A DNA stretch of 24,853 bases from Bacteroidales bacterium UBA3724 (GTDB lineage Bacteria; Bacteroidota; Bacteroidia; Bacteroidales; P3): positions 1-24,853 of the forward strand of contig DFHL01000031.1 in the NCBI GenBank assembly GCA_002371315.1, in the 5' to 3' direction. A model generated the notes under the pieces. It saw only the letters and a program-made list of their open reading frames with translations. It ran no database searches and was not told the origin of the DNA. Position numbers and translations under genes: made by a program. Positions 7,217-14,934 of this stretch are shown here, piece by piece; position 1 is the first letter of the stretch; each line of letters begins with the position of its first letter.

Positions 7217-8374
7217 CTACCACGCCATACCGTGCGACACCATCCAGGCTTGGGCCTCTTTGTTGCCGAGCTTGGCGGCTTTCTTGTAGCTGGCAGTCTC
7301 GCGGGCGCTGTTGCCCTGCTTGGCGTAGAGCTTGGCGATGAGGCAGTAGGTCTCGTGGTCGCGGTCGTTGATGGCCACGGCTTTCTGGTAGCTGCGCAGG
7401 GCCTTGACGTAGTCGCCCTTGTCGGTATAGACCTGGCCCAGGCATTTGTACGAGTCGACATCCTTGGGGTTGATGCGGCTGGCTTTCTGGTGGTAGGCTA
7501 TGGCTTCGTCGTAGTTGCCTTTCATTCCGTAGACGGCGCCGAGGCGGTTGTAGGCTGGCAGGTAGGTGCTGTCGAGGCCGATGATGGCTTCGTAGCACTG
7601 TATTGCCTTCTTGTCGTCGCCGCGCTGGGCGTAGGCGATGCCGAGGTAGTAGTAGAGCTTGATGGACTTGTTGTCGCGCTGCAGTCCCTTGCGCAGATGC
7701 GTGATGGCGGTCTCGTAATTGTTGCGCTGAGTGTACATTACGCCGAGGTTGTAGTAGGCGTCTATGTTGTCGGGGTCGTTGGCCAGCGTCTTGCGGAACT
7801 GTGCGAGGGCGTCGTTGTCGTTGCCTCGGTTGTAATAGATCACGCCCAGCGTGTTTGTGGCGCGAGGCAGCTTGGGGTCGATTTCCAGTGCTTTCTTAGC
7901 CCAGTTGATTGCGTTGGTGAAATTCTTTTTATGGTTGTAAATCAAAGCCATATTGCAATAGGCCGATGCACTTGTGGGGTTGAGTTCGATCGAGCGCTCG
8001 GCCAGTTGCAGCAACTCGTCGACACCGTTGAAATGACCGCTGCGCGAACCGTCGAAGTCGCCATTCTCTATGTAGCTGAACACCAGTCGTTCATAGGCTT
8101 CGCCAAGGGTGTCGTTGAGGGTTGTGGCCTGCCTCAGGGCTATGGCAGCCTCGTCGTAGTGGTGGCGTTTCAGTTGCAGCTTACCGATAAGCAGCTGGGG
8201 CACAGCGTCGTCGGGAGCATCGGCTGCCGCCTGCTGATAGTAGGAAAGGGCCCGGTCCTGCAAGCCAAGTTTTTCGGCGTTAAGACCTTTGTCGATGTTG
8301 CTGTTCTGGCAAAAAGCCGAACAGCAAACCGATAATAATAATGTAATCAAAAAGGCATATTTTATCTTCATCAT
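7217..8374 (-). CDS. Secreted tetratricopeptide-repeat protein
   Basis: A 385-residue protein with a signal peptide (MMKIKYAFLITLLLSVCCSAFC, no valid lipobox), followed by about nine to ten TPR units from residue 28 to 380. Examples are AYCNMALIYNHKKNFTNAIN, AYYNLGVMYTQRNNYETAIT and AYNRLGAVYGMKGNYDEAIA. It ends in a conserved-looking LGNKEAQAW tail seen in many Bacteroidota TPR proteins. It should be a periplasmic or outer-membrane-associated scaffold; the partner is unknown. There are two adjacent ATG codons (8374 and 8371) and either could be used. It starts 16 bp after the recG stop and is the last gene of the coaD-recG operon. It is distinguished from antisense reading frames by the regular 34-residue periodicity. 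Confidence 0.88.
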   Translation of the reverse strand: MMKIKYAFLITLLLSVCCSAFCQNSNIDKGLNAEKLGLQDRALSYYQQAAADAPDDAVPQLLIGKLQLKRHHYDEAAIALRQATTLNDTLGEAYERLVFSYIENGDFDGSRSGHFNGVDELLQLAERSIELNPTSASAYCNMALIYNHKKNFTNAINWAKKALEIDPKLPRATNTLGVIYYNRGNDNDALAQFRKTLANDPDNIDAYYNLGVMYTQRNNYETAITHLRKGLQRDNKSIKLYYYLGIAYAQRGDDKKAIQCYEAIIGLDSTYLPAYNRLGAVYGMKGNYDEAIAYHQKASRINPKDVDSYKCLGQVYTDKGDYVKALRSYQKAVAINDRDHETYCLIAKLYAKQGNSARETASYKKAAKLGNKEAQAWMVSHGMAW

Positions 8375-8390
8375 ATTTCAATTTCAACAT

Positions 8391-10484
8391 TCAACTTATT
8401 TTCCCCCAGGCCAGTGCGCGTTTGTTTTTTTGCAGGTGGAGTCGCAGGCAGGCGTTGTCGATAGACTGCAGCTGCGGGTCCTTTTCGAGTATTTCCTGCA
8501 CCGTCTCGCGTGCGGCGCGGACTATTGGCTCGTCGTCGACGATGTCGGCCAGCTTGAGTTGCAAAATGCCGCTCTGCTGCAGCCCTTGCAAGTCGCCGGG
8601 GCCTCGCAGCCGCAAGTCGGCCTCGGCGATGCGGAAGCCGTCGGTTGAGTCGACCATAATCTTTATGCGTTCGCGTGCGGTGTTAGACAACTTGTTGCCC
8701 GTCATCAGGATGCAGTATGACTGCTCGGCGCCGCGGCCCACGCGACCACGCAACTGGTGCAACTGCGAGAGGCCGAACCGCTCGGCGTTCTCGATGATCA
8801 TCACCGACGCGTTGGGAACGTCGACACCCACCTCGATGACGGTGGTGCTGACCATAATCTGCGTCTCGCCGCGTTTGAAACGGCCCATCTCGTAGTCTTT
8901 GGCCTCGCTGTCCATACGGCCGTGGACGATGCTGATCTGATATTGCGGCAGCGGAAACTCGCGCGCAATGCTCTCGTAGCCGTCCATCAGGTCCTTGAGG
9001 TCCATCGTCTCGGACTCTTCAATAAGTGGATATACTATATATATTTGTCGTCCGCGGGCAATCTGTTCGCGGATAAAGCCGAACACCTTGAGCCGCTGGT
9101 GGTCGGTGCTGTGGATGGTCTTGACGGCCTTGCGCCCCGGCGGCAGCTCGTCGATGATGGAGCAGTCCAGGTCGCCATAGACGGTCATTGCCAGCGTGCG
9201 CGGGATGGGCGTGGCTGTCATCACCAGCACGTGGGGCGGCTGTGCGCTCTTGGTCCACAGCTTGCTGCGCTGTTCGACGCCGAAGCGGTGTTGCTCGTCG
9301 ATGACGACGAAGCCCAAATTCTTGAACTGCACATCTTTTTCGATGACGGCGTGAGTGCCTATCAGTATGTCGATTTCGCCCTCCATCAGGCGCTGCTTGA
9401 TTTTCTTTTTTGCCGACGGCTTCAGGGCACCGGTCAGCAGTTCGACTCTGACGCCCAGCCCGTCAAGCATCTTGCTGATGGTGGCATAGTGCTGGTTGGC
9501 AAGTATTTCGGTGGGTGCCATCAGGCAGGTCTGGCAGCCATTGTCGATGGCTATGAGCATCGTCAGCAGGGCCACCAGCGTCTTGCCGCTGCCCACGTCG
9601 CCCTGCAGCAGGCGGTTCATCTGGTGCCCGCTTTTCATATCGGCGCGGATTTCCTTGACGACACGTTTCTGTGCGCCTGTCAGCTCGAAATCCAGGCGCT
9701 CGTTGTAGAAGCGGTTGAAATGCTCGCCGACGACAGGAAACACATAGCCGTTGCTGCGCATCTGGCGCTCGTGTTTGGCGTACTGGTAGTCAAGCTGAAG
9801 GAAAAACAGCTCCTCGAATTTCATCCGCTGAATCGATAGCGATATGTCGTGCGGCCGTGTGGGGTAGTGGATCACCTCGATGGCGTTGGCGCGGCTGGGC
9901 AGCTTGTACTTGTCGATGACGGCTTGCGGCAGCGTCTCGGGGATGCGTCCGGCGGCCATACGCAGCAGCTGTTCGGTCAGCTTGGCGATGCCTTTGGTGT
10001 GCAACCCTTTGGATTTCAGTTTCTCGGTCGACGAATAGATGGGTATATACTTCAGGTTCGACGTGCCTTCCTGGTCGGCGCGTTCCAGGTCGGGATGGGC
10101 TATGTTGATGTGGCCGTTGAAGACCGTCGGCTTGCCCATAACGATATACTCCGTGTCGGGCTTCAGCGACTCGCGAATCCACTTCAGCCCCTGAAACCAC
10201 ACCAGCTCTATCTGTCCCGTAGCGTCCTGCAGCGTTGCCGACAGGCGCATCGACTTGCCGTTGCCAACGGTGTGCAGGTCGCGGATGATGCCTCGCAGCA
10301 CGACGTAGGGCTCGTCGATGTTCATCATCGCGATGGTTGTCGTCTGCGAGCGGTCGACATAGCGATAGGGGAAATACTCCAGCAGGTCTCCGTAGGTGTA
10401 GATGTCCAGCTCGCGCTGCAGCATCTGTGCGCGTGCCGGCCCCACGCCTTTCAGAAATTCTATCGGAGTATCGACAAAGAGCAT
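8391..10484 (-). CDS. recG: ATP-dependent DNA helicase RecG
   Basis: A 697-residue helicase that reverses stalled replication forks and branch-migrates Holliday junctions. The N-terminal wedge/OB domain (FLKGVGPARAQML; OB fold about 55-135) binds branched DNA. Walker A GDVGSGKT is at 295-302, the DEQH box at 396-399 with FGVEQR following, motif III TATPIPRT follows, and the C-terminal helicase half has motif VI QLRGRVGRG, then LRLRGPGDLQGLQQSG. The length matches the family. The ATG at 10484 directly follows a repeat array (10490-10524) that forms the leader in the transcript. coaD lies 63 bp upstream, the TPR gene 16 bp downstream. Confidence 0.97.
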   Translation of the reverse strand: MLFVDTPIEFLKGVGPARAQMLQRELDIYTYGDLLEYFPYRYVDRSQTTTIAMMNIDEPYVVLRGIIRDLHTVGNGKSMRLSATLQDATGQIELVWFQGLKWIRESLKPDTEYIVMGKPTVFNGHINIAHPDLERADQEGTSNLKYIPIYSSTEKLKSKGLHTKGIAKLTEQLLRMAAGRIPETLPQAVIDKYKLPSRANAIEVIHYPTRPHDISLSIQRMKFEELFFLQLDYQYAKHERQMRSNGYVFPVVGEHFNRFYNERLDFELTGAQKRVVKEIRADMKSGHQMNRLLQGDVGSGKTLVALLTMLIAIDNGCQTCLMAPTEILANQHYATISKMLDGLGVRVELLTGALKPSAKKKIKQRLMEGEIDILIGTHAVIEKDVQFKNLGFVVIDEQHRFGVEQRSKLWTKSAQPPHVLVMTATPIPRTLAMTVYGDLDCSIIDELPPGRKAVKTIHSTDHQRLKVFGFIREQIARGRQIYIVYPLIEESETMDLKDLMDGYESIAREFPLPQYQISIVHGRMDSEAKDYEMGRFKRGETQIMVSTTVIEVGVDVPNASVMIIENAERFGLSQLHQLRGRVGRGAEQSYCILMTGNKLSNTARERIKIMVDSTDGFRIAEADLRLRGPGDLQGLQQSGILQLKLADIVDDEPIVRAARETVQEILEKDPQLQSIDNACLRLHLQKNKRALAWGKIS

Positions 10485-10489
10485 TGTGA

Positions 10490-10548
10490 TTGCGTTAGTG
10501 CGTTATTGTGTTATTGCGTTAGTTTAATTTCAACTTTCAACTTTCAGC
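10490..10548. repeat. Simple-repeat spacer between coaD and recG
   Basis: On the - strand the spacer reads as degenerate units of AACGCA, ATAACACA, ATAACGCA and CTAACGCA (8-9 bp), up to the recG start. The + strand continues with TTTCAACTTTCAACTTTCAG (two 8-bp units). The same kind of unit (ACGCATTA, ACACATTA) is found at 21306-21350. Confidence 0.7.
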
Positions 10549-10991
10549 TAAACAACGTATTTGCTTACGTCCTTGCCGAAGGCGGCCAGTTCGCGCACCA
10601 TCGACGAACTGATTACGGCGGTGGCGGGGTCGGCCAGCAGCAGGACGGTCTCGATGTCGGGAGCCACAAGGCGGTTGATGTCGGCAATCTTCTGCTCGTA
10701 GGCAAAGTCGGCAGCGTCGCGCACCCCGCGCAGTATGAATTGTGCCCCCGTCTGGCGGCACAGGTCGGTGGTCAGGCAGCTGTAGGTCAGCACCTCCACC
10801 TGCGGCATCTGTGCCACGGCCCGGCGTATGCGCTCAAGGCGCTCGTCGACAGGCAGGAAGCCCTGCTTGCCGGTGTTGACGCCCACGGCGACGATGATGC
10901 GGTCGAAGAGCGGCAGTGCACGTTCGAGCAAGGCCAGGTGGCCTGTCGTCATCGGGTCGAACGACCCTGGGAAAATGGCTGTTCTCGGCAT
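10548..10991 (-). CDS. coaD: Phosphopantetheine adenylyltransferase
   Basis: Penultimate step of coenzyme A synthesis: ATP + 4'-phosphopantetheine to dephospho-CoA. The protein has 147 residues. The nucleotidyltransferase signature begins FPGSFDPMTTGH, with the (T/H)xGH motif at 15-18. R89 in FILRGVRD and the ISSSMVRE motif at about 127-134 contact the triphosphate. I chose the ATG at 10991: homologues start only a few residues before the FPGSFDP motif, and the frame stays open far upstream merely because it runs through the preceding gene. The stop of the outer-membrane protein gene is two bases upstream, so the two are one transcript. Confidence 0.96.
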   Translation of the reverse strand: MPRTAIFPGSFDPMTTGHLALLERALPLFDRIIVAVGVNTGKQGFLPVDERLERIRRAVAQMPQVEVLTYSCLTTDLCRQTGAQFILRGVRDAADFAYEQKIADINRLVAPDIETVLLLADPATAVISSSMVRELAAFGKDVSKYVV

Positions 10992-10993
10992 AT

Positions 10994-11713
10994 CTATCTG
11001 CGTTTCTTGTTTTTGTTGCGATGGCTTTTGCTGTTGTCGTCGCCGAAGACGTAGAGCACGCGCAGCGACAGCGACGAGTTGTAGAGGTTGTTCTGCCAGG
11101 TGGATATTTCGCGGTCGTCCTCGTTCTGCAGCCCCGTGAAGTGCCAGTCGCGTTTCACGGGCAGCAGCGACATCTGGTAGCGGAAGTTGAGCGTCAGGCC
11201 GCGCCAGACGGCAAAGCGCACGTCGAGCGCTGCCGACAGGTCGTTTTTGAGGAACGACATATCCGACGTGTCGGGCTCGAAATATCCGGGCTGGTAGATG
11301 AGCAGGCCGTGCGGCTGCTGCACCAGGCGGCCGTAGACAAGACCCAGTCCGAAAGTCATACCGCCGTAGGGGTCGGTGAAATGGACCGTCAGCGGGATGT
11401 CGACATAGTTCATCGTGAACTGGAACAGGCTGTAGGGCTCGTGGGTGTTGTTGAAGGCACCGCGCTGCGAGTAGTCGGCCTCGATCGACATCTGCCAGCG
11501 CTGGTTGGCGGTCAGGTCGACTATGGCGCCGACGCCTGCCGTGAAGCCCCATTTGCGGAAGCCGCGCAGCTCGTCGCCGCGTATCTGCGACGCCGTGGCC
11601 CCCAGGGTGGGGTAGGCGCGTATCACCTGGCGGTTTTGGCGGCGCTGGGCCTGGGCCGGCACTGCAACCAGCAGCGACAGCAGAAGAATAGTGGTGGTAT
11701 AGCGTAGTTTCAT
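10994..11713 (-). CDS. Outer-membrane beta-barrel protein (PorT/OMP_b-brl-like)
   Basis: A 239-residue protein with a cleavable signal peptide (MKLRYTTTILLLSLLVAVPAQ, cleavage near AQA/QR) and alternating hydrophobic/polar strands typical of small outer-membrane barrels (MSIEADYSQRGAF, FQFTMNYVDIPLTVHFT, MTFGLGLVYGRLV, LTLNFRYQMSLL, SSLSLRVLYVFG). The C-terminus is basic (SHRNKNKKRR), which is unusual after a last strand. I chose the ATG at 11713; an in-frame ATG at 11743 would add ten residues before the signal peptide. It is the first gene of the operon with coaD, recG and the TPR gene, and diverges from dnaB. The family is only broadly recognised; no specific function is claimed. Confidence 0.75.
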   Translation of the reverse strand: MKLRYTTTILLLSLLVAVPAQAQRRQNRQVIRAYPTLGATASQIRGDELRGFRKWGFTAGVGAIVDLTANQRWQMSIEADYSQRGAFNNTHEPYSLFQFTMNYVDIPLTVHFTDPYGGMTFGLGLVYGRLVQQPHGLLIYQPGYFEPDTSDMSFLKNDLSAALDVRFAVWRGLTLNFRYQMSLLPVKRDWHFTGLQNEDDREISTWQNNLYNSSLSLRVLYVFGDDNSKSHRNKNKKRR

Positions 11714-11770
11714 ATAGCTTGAAGTAACCTTGTTTTGACACATAAACGCACTTGTTGAAAAAAAATTGTT

Positions 11771-11780
11771 GCAAAAGATA
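11771..11780 (-). promoter_or_regulatory. Possible -7 element for the OMP-coaD-recG operon
   Basis: The - strand reads TATCTTTTGC, one T longer than TAnnTTTG. It lies 58 bases upstream of the chosen ATG at 11713 and 28 bases upstream of the alternative ATG at 11743. The match is imperfect. Confidence 0.35.
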
Positions 11781-11784
11781 CTTC

Positions 11785-11811
11785 TTGTTCAAAAAAAATG
11801 CAGTAATTTTG
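11785..11811 (+). promoter_or_regulatory. dnaB promoter
   Basis: TAATTTTG at 11804-11811 matches TAnnTTTG exactly; TTG at 11785-11787 is a possible -33 element with a short 16-base spacer. The ATG at 11816 is only five bases beyond the -7 box, so transcription from here would begin at or next to the start codon, giving a leaderless mRNA. Confidence 0.55.
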
Positions 11812-11815
11812 CACT

Positions 11816-13357
11816 ATGGAAATTACACAGCGAAACAGTACAAAACGAAAAGACAGAATTACTTACGAGCAGGCGTTCTCGCTCAACGGCAAGACACCGC
11901 CCCAGGCCATCGATCTTGAAGAGGCCGTGCTCGGCGCACTGATGATCGACCAGAACGCGCTGAACAACACCATACAGATGCTCCGCACCGAATACTTCTA
12001 CCGCCCTGAGCACCAGATGATTTTCAAGGCTATCCTGACCCTTTTCGAGCAGTCGAAACCCGTCGACCTGCTGACGGTGTCACAGCAGCTGATGAAGGAC
12101 GGCCAGTTCGAGGCCGTGGGCGGCGGTATGTACCTCTCGCAGCTCGTCAACCACGTCGTCTCGGCAGCGCACATCGAGTTCCATTCGCGCATCATTTCCG
12201 AAAAATACATCCAGCGCGAAATCATCCGCGTGTGCACCGAAACCCTCACCGAGGCCTACGACGAGACCACTGACGTGCTCGACCTGCTCGACAAGACCGA
12301 GCGCACCCTGATGGACATCGACGAGAAGAATTTCCACACCGAATACCACAATATGCAGGACGTGCTGCACTCGGCCTTCGAGCAAATCGAGGCGGCGCAG
12401 CAGAGTGACAGCTCCTACAGCGGCATCCCCACGGGCTTCGTCGACCTCGACCGTATGACGGCAGGCTTCCAGCCCGGCACGCTCATCATCCTGGCCGCGC
12501 GTCCCGCAATGGGCAAGACAGCCTTCGCCCTCACTATGGCCCGCAACATTGCCATCGATATGAAGAAGCCCATAGCCTTCTTCTCGCTCGAAATGACTGC
12601 CGTCGAGCTCGTTATGCGCCTCATCAGCAGCGAGTCGGGCATCTCGGGCGACCGCCTGAAGAAGGGCGAGAAGCTGCCCGAAGTCGAAAAGACGCAGCTC
12701 TATGCCAAGTCGCAGGTGCTCACCGAGGCGCCCATCTTTATCGACGACACGCCCCAGCTCTCCATCTTCGAGCTGCGCGCCAAGTGCCGCCGCCTCAAGC
12801 AGCAGCACGACATCCAGATGGTTTTCATCGACTACCTGCAGCTGATGCAGGCCGGCGGCGAACAGTCGCGCAACGGCAACCGCGAGCAGGAAATCAGCCT
12901 CATATCGCGCCAGCTCAAGGCACTGTCCAAGGAGCTGGGCGTGCCGGTCCTGGCCCTGTCGCAGCTGTCGCGCGCCGTCGAAACGCGTGGCGGCACCAAG
13001 AAGCCGCAGCTCAGCGACTTGCGCGAATCGGGCGCCATCGAGCAGGACGCCGACATCGTGATGTTTATCTATCGTCCTGAATACTACCAGATTTACGAGG
13101 ACAACAACGGTTCGACGCTCGGAATGGCCGACATCATCATCGCCAAGCACCGCAGCGGCGAGACCGGCGAGGTGCGTCTGCGCTTCGTTTCGCAGTATGC
13201 CAAGTTCGAGAACCGCGAGGCCGAAGGCCGCTACAATATGGCCAGCGGCCTGGCTCCCAACACTTCGTTCGACAGCGGCGGGGCGGTGATCCTTGACTCC
13301 AAGATGAACCAGGACATCGACAGCCAGGCCAACGCCGAAAACGAGGGTATGTTCTGA
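11816..13357 (+). CDS. dnaB: Replicative DNA helicase DnaB
   Basis: Hexameric fork helicase, 513 residues. The N-terminal domain begins around PPQAIDLEEAVLGALM (28-43) and runs to about 140; a linker helix follows, then the RecA-like domain with Walker A ARPAMGKTA at 228-236, FFSLEM at 255-260, and Walker B FIDYLQLM (D339). The DNA-binding/arginine-finger region has QLSRAVE and LRESGAIEQDAD. No intein interrupts it. The start at 11816 is supported because the next in-frame Met is at residue 43, inside the conserved N-domain. The gene is monocistronic: it diverges from the OMP gene and ends in a strong terminator at 13392-13426. Confidence 0.97.
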   Translation: MEITQRNSTKRKDRITYEQAFSLNGKTPPQAIDLEEAVLGALMIDQNALNNTIQMLRTEYFYRPEHQMIFKAILTLFEQSKPVDLLTVSQQLMKDGQFEAVGGGMYLSQLVNHVVSAAHIEFHSRIISEKYIQREIIRVCTETLTEAYDETTDVLDLLDKTERTLMDIDEKNFHTEYHNMQDVLHSAFEQIEAAQQSDSSYSGIPTGFVDLDRMTAGFQPGTLIILAARPAMGKTAFALTMARNIAIDMKKPIAFFSLEMTAVELVMRLISSESGISGDRLKKGEKLPEVEKTQLYAKSQVLTEAPIFIDDTPQLSIFELRAKCRRLKQQHDIQMVFIDYLQLMQAGGEQSRNGNREQEISLISRQLKALSKELGVPVLALSQLSRAVETRGGTKKPQLSDLRESGAIEQDADIVMFIYRPEYYQIYEDNNGSTLGMADIIIAKHRSGETGEVRLRFVSQYAKFENREAEGRYNMASGLAPNTSFDSGGAVILDSKMNQDIDSQANAENEGMF

Positions 13358-13391
13358 CGCGCCGTGCGCTGAAAAAGTCCAGAATATTTGT

Positions 13392-13426
13392 AGCCGTATA
13401 GCGTATCTGTGCTGTGCGGCTTTTTT
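13392..13426 (+). terminator. Rho-independent terminator of dnaB
   Basis: AGCCGTATAGC (13392-13402) pairs along 11 bp with GCTGTGCGGCT (13411-13421), including two G-U pairs, around an 8-base loop, and is followed by a run of six T. It lies 34 bases after the dnaB stop. Confidence 0.88.
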
Positions 13427-13470
13427 GTGTCTGTAAAAAGTTACAACCTGAATCAGCAAACCATACCTGC

Positions 13471-13590
13471 CACCCGCTCAGCCTTTTCAACCATCGTTTA
13501 ACCATCGTTCGACCATTGTTCAACCATTTTAAATGGTTAAACGATGGTTAAACGATGGTCGAACGATGGTCGAAATGGCCGAGCAGGTGG
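13471..13590. repeat. Mirrored 11-bp repeat element, copy A
   Basis: The boundary CCACCCGCTCAGCC (13471-13484) is mirrored by GGCCGAGCAGGTGG (13577-13590), 12 of 14 positions complementary. Between them lie three 11-bp units (CCATCGTTTAA, CCATCGTTCGA, CCATTGTTCAA), a palindromic centre CCATTTTAAATGG at 13524-13536 with a one-base middle, then the reverse-complement units TTAAACGATGG twice, TCGAACGATGG and TCGAAATGG. It sits in the 416-bp spacer between the dnaB terminator and the next promoter; the rest of the spacer shows only a GC-rich stretch at 13590-13640. Confidence 0.88.
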
Positions 13591-13657
13591 GGGCCGGGTC
13601 CAAGCCGCAGCCGGTGGCGCCGCACGGCGGCGCGCGGAAACAAATCTGATTTTATTT

Positions 13658-13688
13658 TTTGGCAATTAAATAAAAATGTGTAAATTTG
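13658..13688 (+). promoter_or_regulatory. Promoter of the deoxyhypusine-synthase-like gene
   Basis: TTTG at 13658-13661, a 19-base spacer, then TAAATTTG at 13681-13688 followed by CA: an exact Bacteroidetes -33/-7 promoter. Transcription would begin near 13693, leaving an AT-rich leader of about 80 bases before the ATG at 13774. Confidence 0.8.
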
Positions 13689-13773
13689 CAGTTGTGTTGC
13701 AAAGTGCCGTTTTGCAATATGTTTTTGTAAATCAGTATATATAGTAAGTAATACATAAATTAATATTCACAAA

Positions 13774-14811
13774 ATGGAAAAGAAGGACCTTCTGAAAGAA
13801 ACCGTTCAGCACATCGACATCAAGAAATATGATTCGACCGAACTGATTGACGCTATGCGCCATATGTCGTTCACCAGCCGCGACACCGCCCGTGCCGCCG
13901 ACATACTGATGAAAATGTGTGCCGAAAAAGGCTGCACCAACATCCTGACCATCGCCGGCTCGACGTCGGCCGCCGGATGTATGCAGGTATACGTCGATAT
14001 GGTTCGCAACAAGATGGTCGACGTCGTCGTCTCGACGGGTGCATCGATTATCGATATGGACCTGTTCGAAGCCCTTGGTTTCAAGCACTATATCGGTACC
14101 AAGGAGAACGTCATCCCCGACACGAAGCTGCGCGAACTCTACATCGACCGCATCTACGACACCTTCATCGACGAGGAAGAGCTGCAGGCTTGCGACAACG
14201 CCACCTTCGAGCTGGCCAATATGCTTGAGGCACGCCCCTACAGCTCGCGCGAGTTCATCTACGAGCTTGGCAAGTGGCTGCACAACGGCCGCGCCGTCAA
14301 GAAGGACAGCCTGATCCAGACGTGCTATGAGTGTGGTGTGCCTATCTTCTGCCCGGCGTTCTCGGACTGCTCGGCAGGCTTCGGCATCGGCAAGCACCAG
14401 TGGGTGCGCGCCCAGGAAGGCAAGCCCTATCTGAGCATCGACTCGGTGTGCGACTTCATCGAGCTGACCAAGATCAAGATGGCAGCCCCCGAAACGGGCC
14501 TCTTTATGGTCGGCGGCGGCACGCCCAAGAATTTTGCCCAGGACACGGTGGTCTGCGCTGAAATCCTTGGCCACGAGGTTCCTATGCACAAGTATGCCAT
14601 CCAGATCACTGTGGCCGACGTGCGCGACGGCGCCTGCTCGTCGTCGACGCTGCTCGAGGCCGGCAGCTGGGGCAAGGTGAGCGAGGAGCTGCAGCAGATG
14701 GTCTATGCCGAAGGCACGACGGTCATCCCGCTCATCGCCTCGTATGTCTACCACAACGGCCCGTGGCGCGAGCGCGAGTACAAGAACTGGCAGAAAATAT
14801 TTGAAAAATAA
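13774..14811 (+). CDS. Deoxyhypusine synthase-like protein (possible homospermidine synthase)
   Basis: This 345-residue NAD-dependent enzyme belongs to the deoxyhypusine synthase family. Family landmarks: TIAGSTSAAG (59-68), VVSTGASIIDMDLFEALG (85-102), PIFCPAFSD (190-198) and VGGGTPKNF (246-254), in which K252 aligns with the catalytic lysine that carries the aminobutyl intermediate; SWGKV (298-302) matches the conserved C-terminal motif. Bacteria have no eIF5A, the normal acceptor; in cyanobacteria a related protein (SpeY) makes homospermidine, so a polyamine-to-polyamine aminobutyl transfer is plausible here but not shown. The gene has its own strong promoter. The UPF0597 gene follows 123 bp downstream, past a mirrored repeat. 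No other polyamine gene is in the window. Confidence 0.88.
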   Translation: MEKKDLLKETVQHIDIKKYDSTELIDAMRHMSFTSRDTARAADILMKMCAEKGCTNILTIAGSTSAAGCMQVYVDMVRNKMVDVVVSTGASIIDMDLFEALGFKHYIGTKENVIPDTKLRELYIDRIYDTFIDEEELQACDNATFELANMLEARPYSSREFIYELGKWLHNGRAVKKDSLIQTCYECGVPIFCPAFSDCSAGFGIGKHQWVRAQEGKPYLSIDSVCDFIELTKIKMAAPETGLFMVGGGTPKNFAQDTVVCAEILGHEVPMHKYAIQITVADVRDGACSSSTLLEAGSWGKVSEELQQMVYAEGTTVIPLIASYVYHNGPWREREYKNWQKIFEK

Positions 14812-14814
14812 TGA

Positions 14815-14934
14815 TGTGACAAGTGACCTGTGACCCGTGACCAGTGACCCGAACGCGCTCGTATCACAGATCACAGGTCACAATTCACTAATCACAATTC
14901 ACCATTCACCAATCTATAATCACCATTCACCAAT
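14815..14934. repeat. Mirrored GTGA-type repeat element, copy 2
   Basis: Rightward units (GTGACAA, GTGACCT, GTGACCC, GTGACCA) invert into TCACAGA, TCACAGG, TCACAAT, TCACTAA, TCACCAT and so on. GTGACCTGTGA (14823-14833) and TCACAGGTCAC (14871-14881) are a perfect 11-bp inverted repeat. The core CGAACGCGCTCGTATCAC (14850-14867) is identical to copy 1. TCACCATTCACCAAT occurs twice at the right end, the second time directly abutting the next ATG, so it fills the whole space between the two genes and forms the translation start region. Confidence 0.88.

Noticed and set aside
12080..13459. 459-codon open frame on the - strand opposite dnaB
   Set aside because: Antisense shadow of dnaB: no start context, no recognisable domain, and it runs through the dnaB terminator.
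13471..13773. Chromosomal origin with iterons near dnaB
   Set aside because: The repeats are mirrored 11-mers rather than DnaA boxes, no dnaA or gidA is nearby, and no clear AT-rich unwinding region adjoins them. Neither sequence nor context supports an origin.
13732..14874. 380-codon open frame on the - strand opposite the deoxyhypusine-synthase-like gene
   Set aside because: Fully antisense to a gene with clear family motifs, and it spans that gene's leader and a repeat element.
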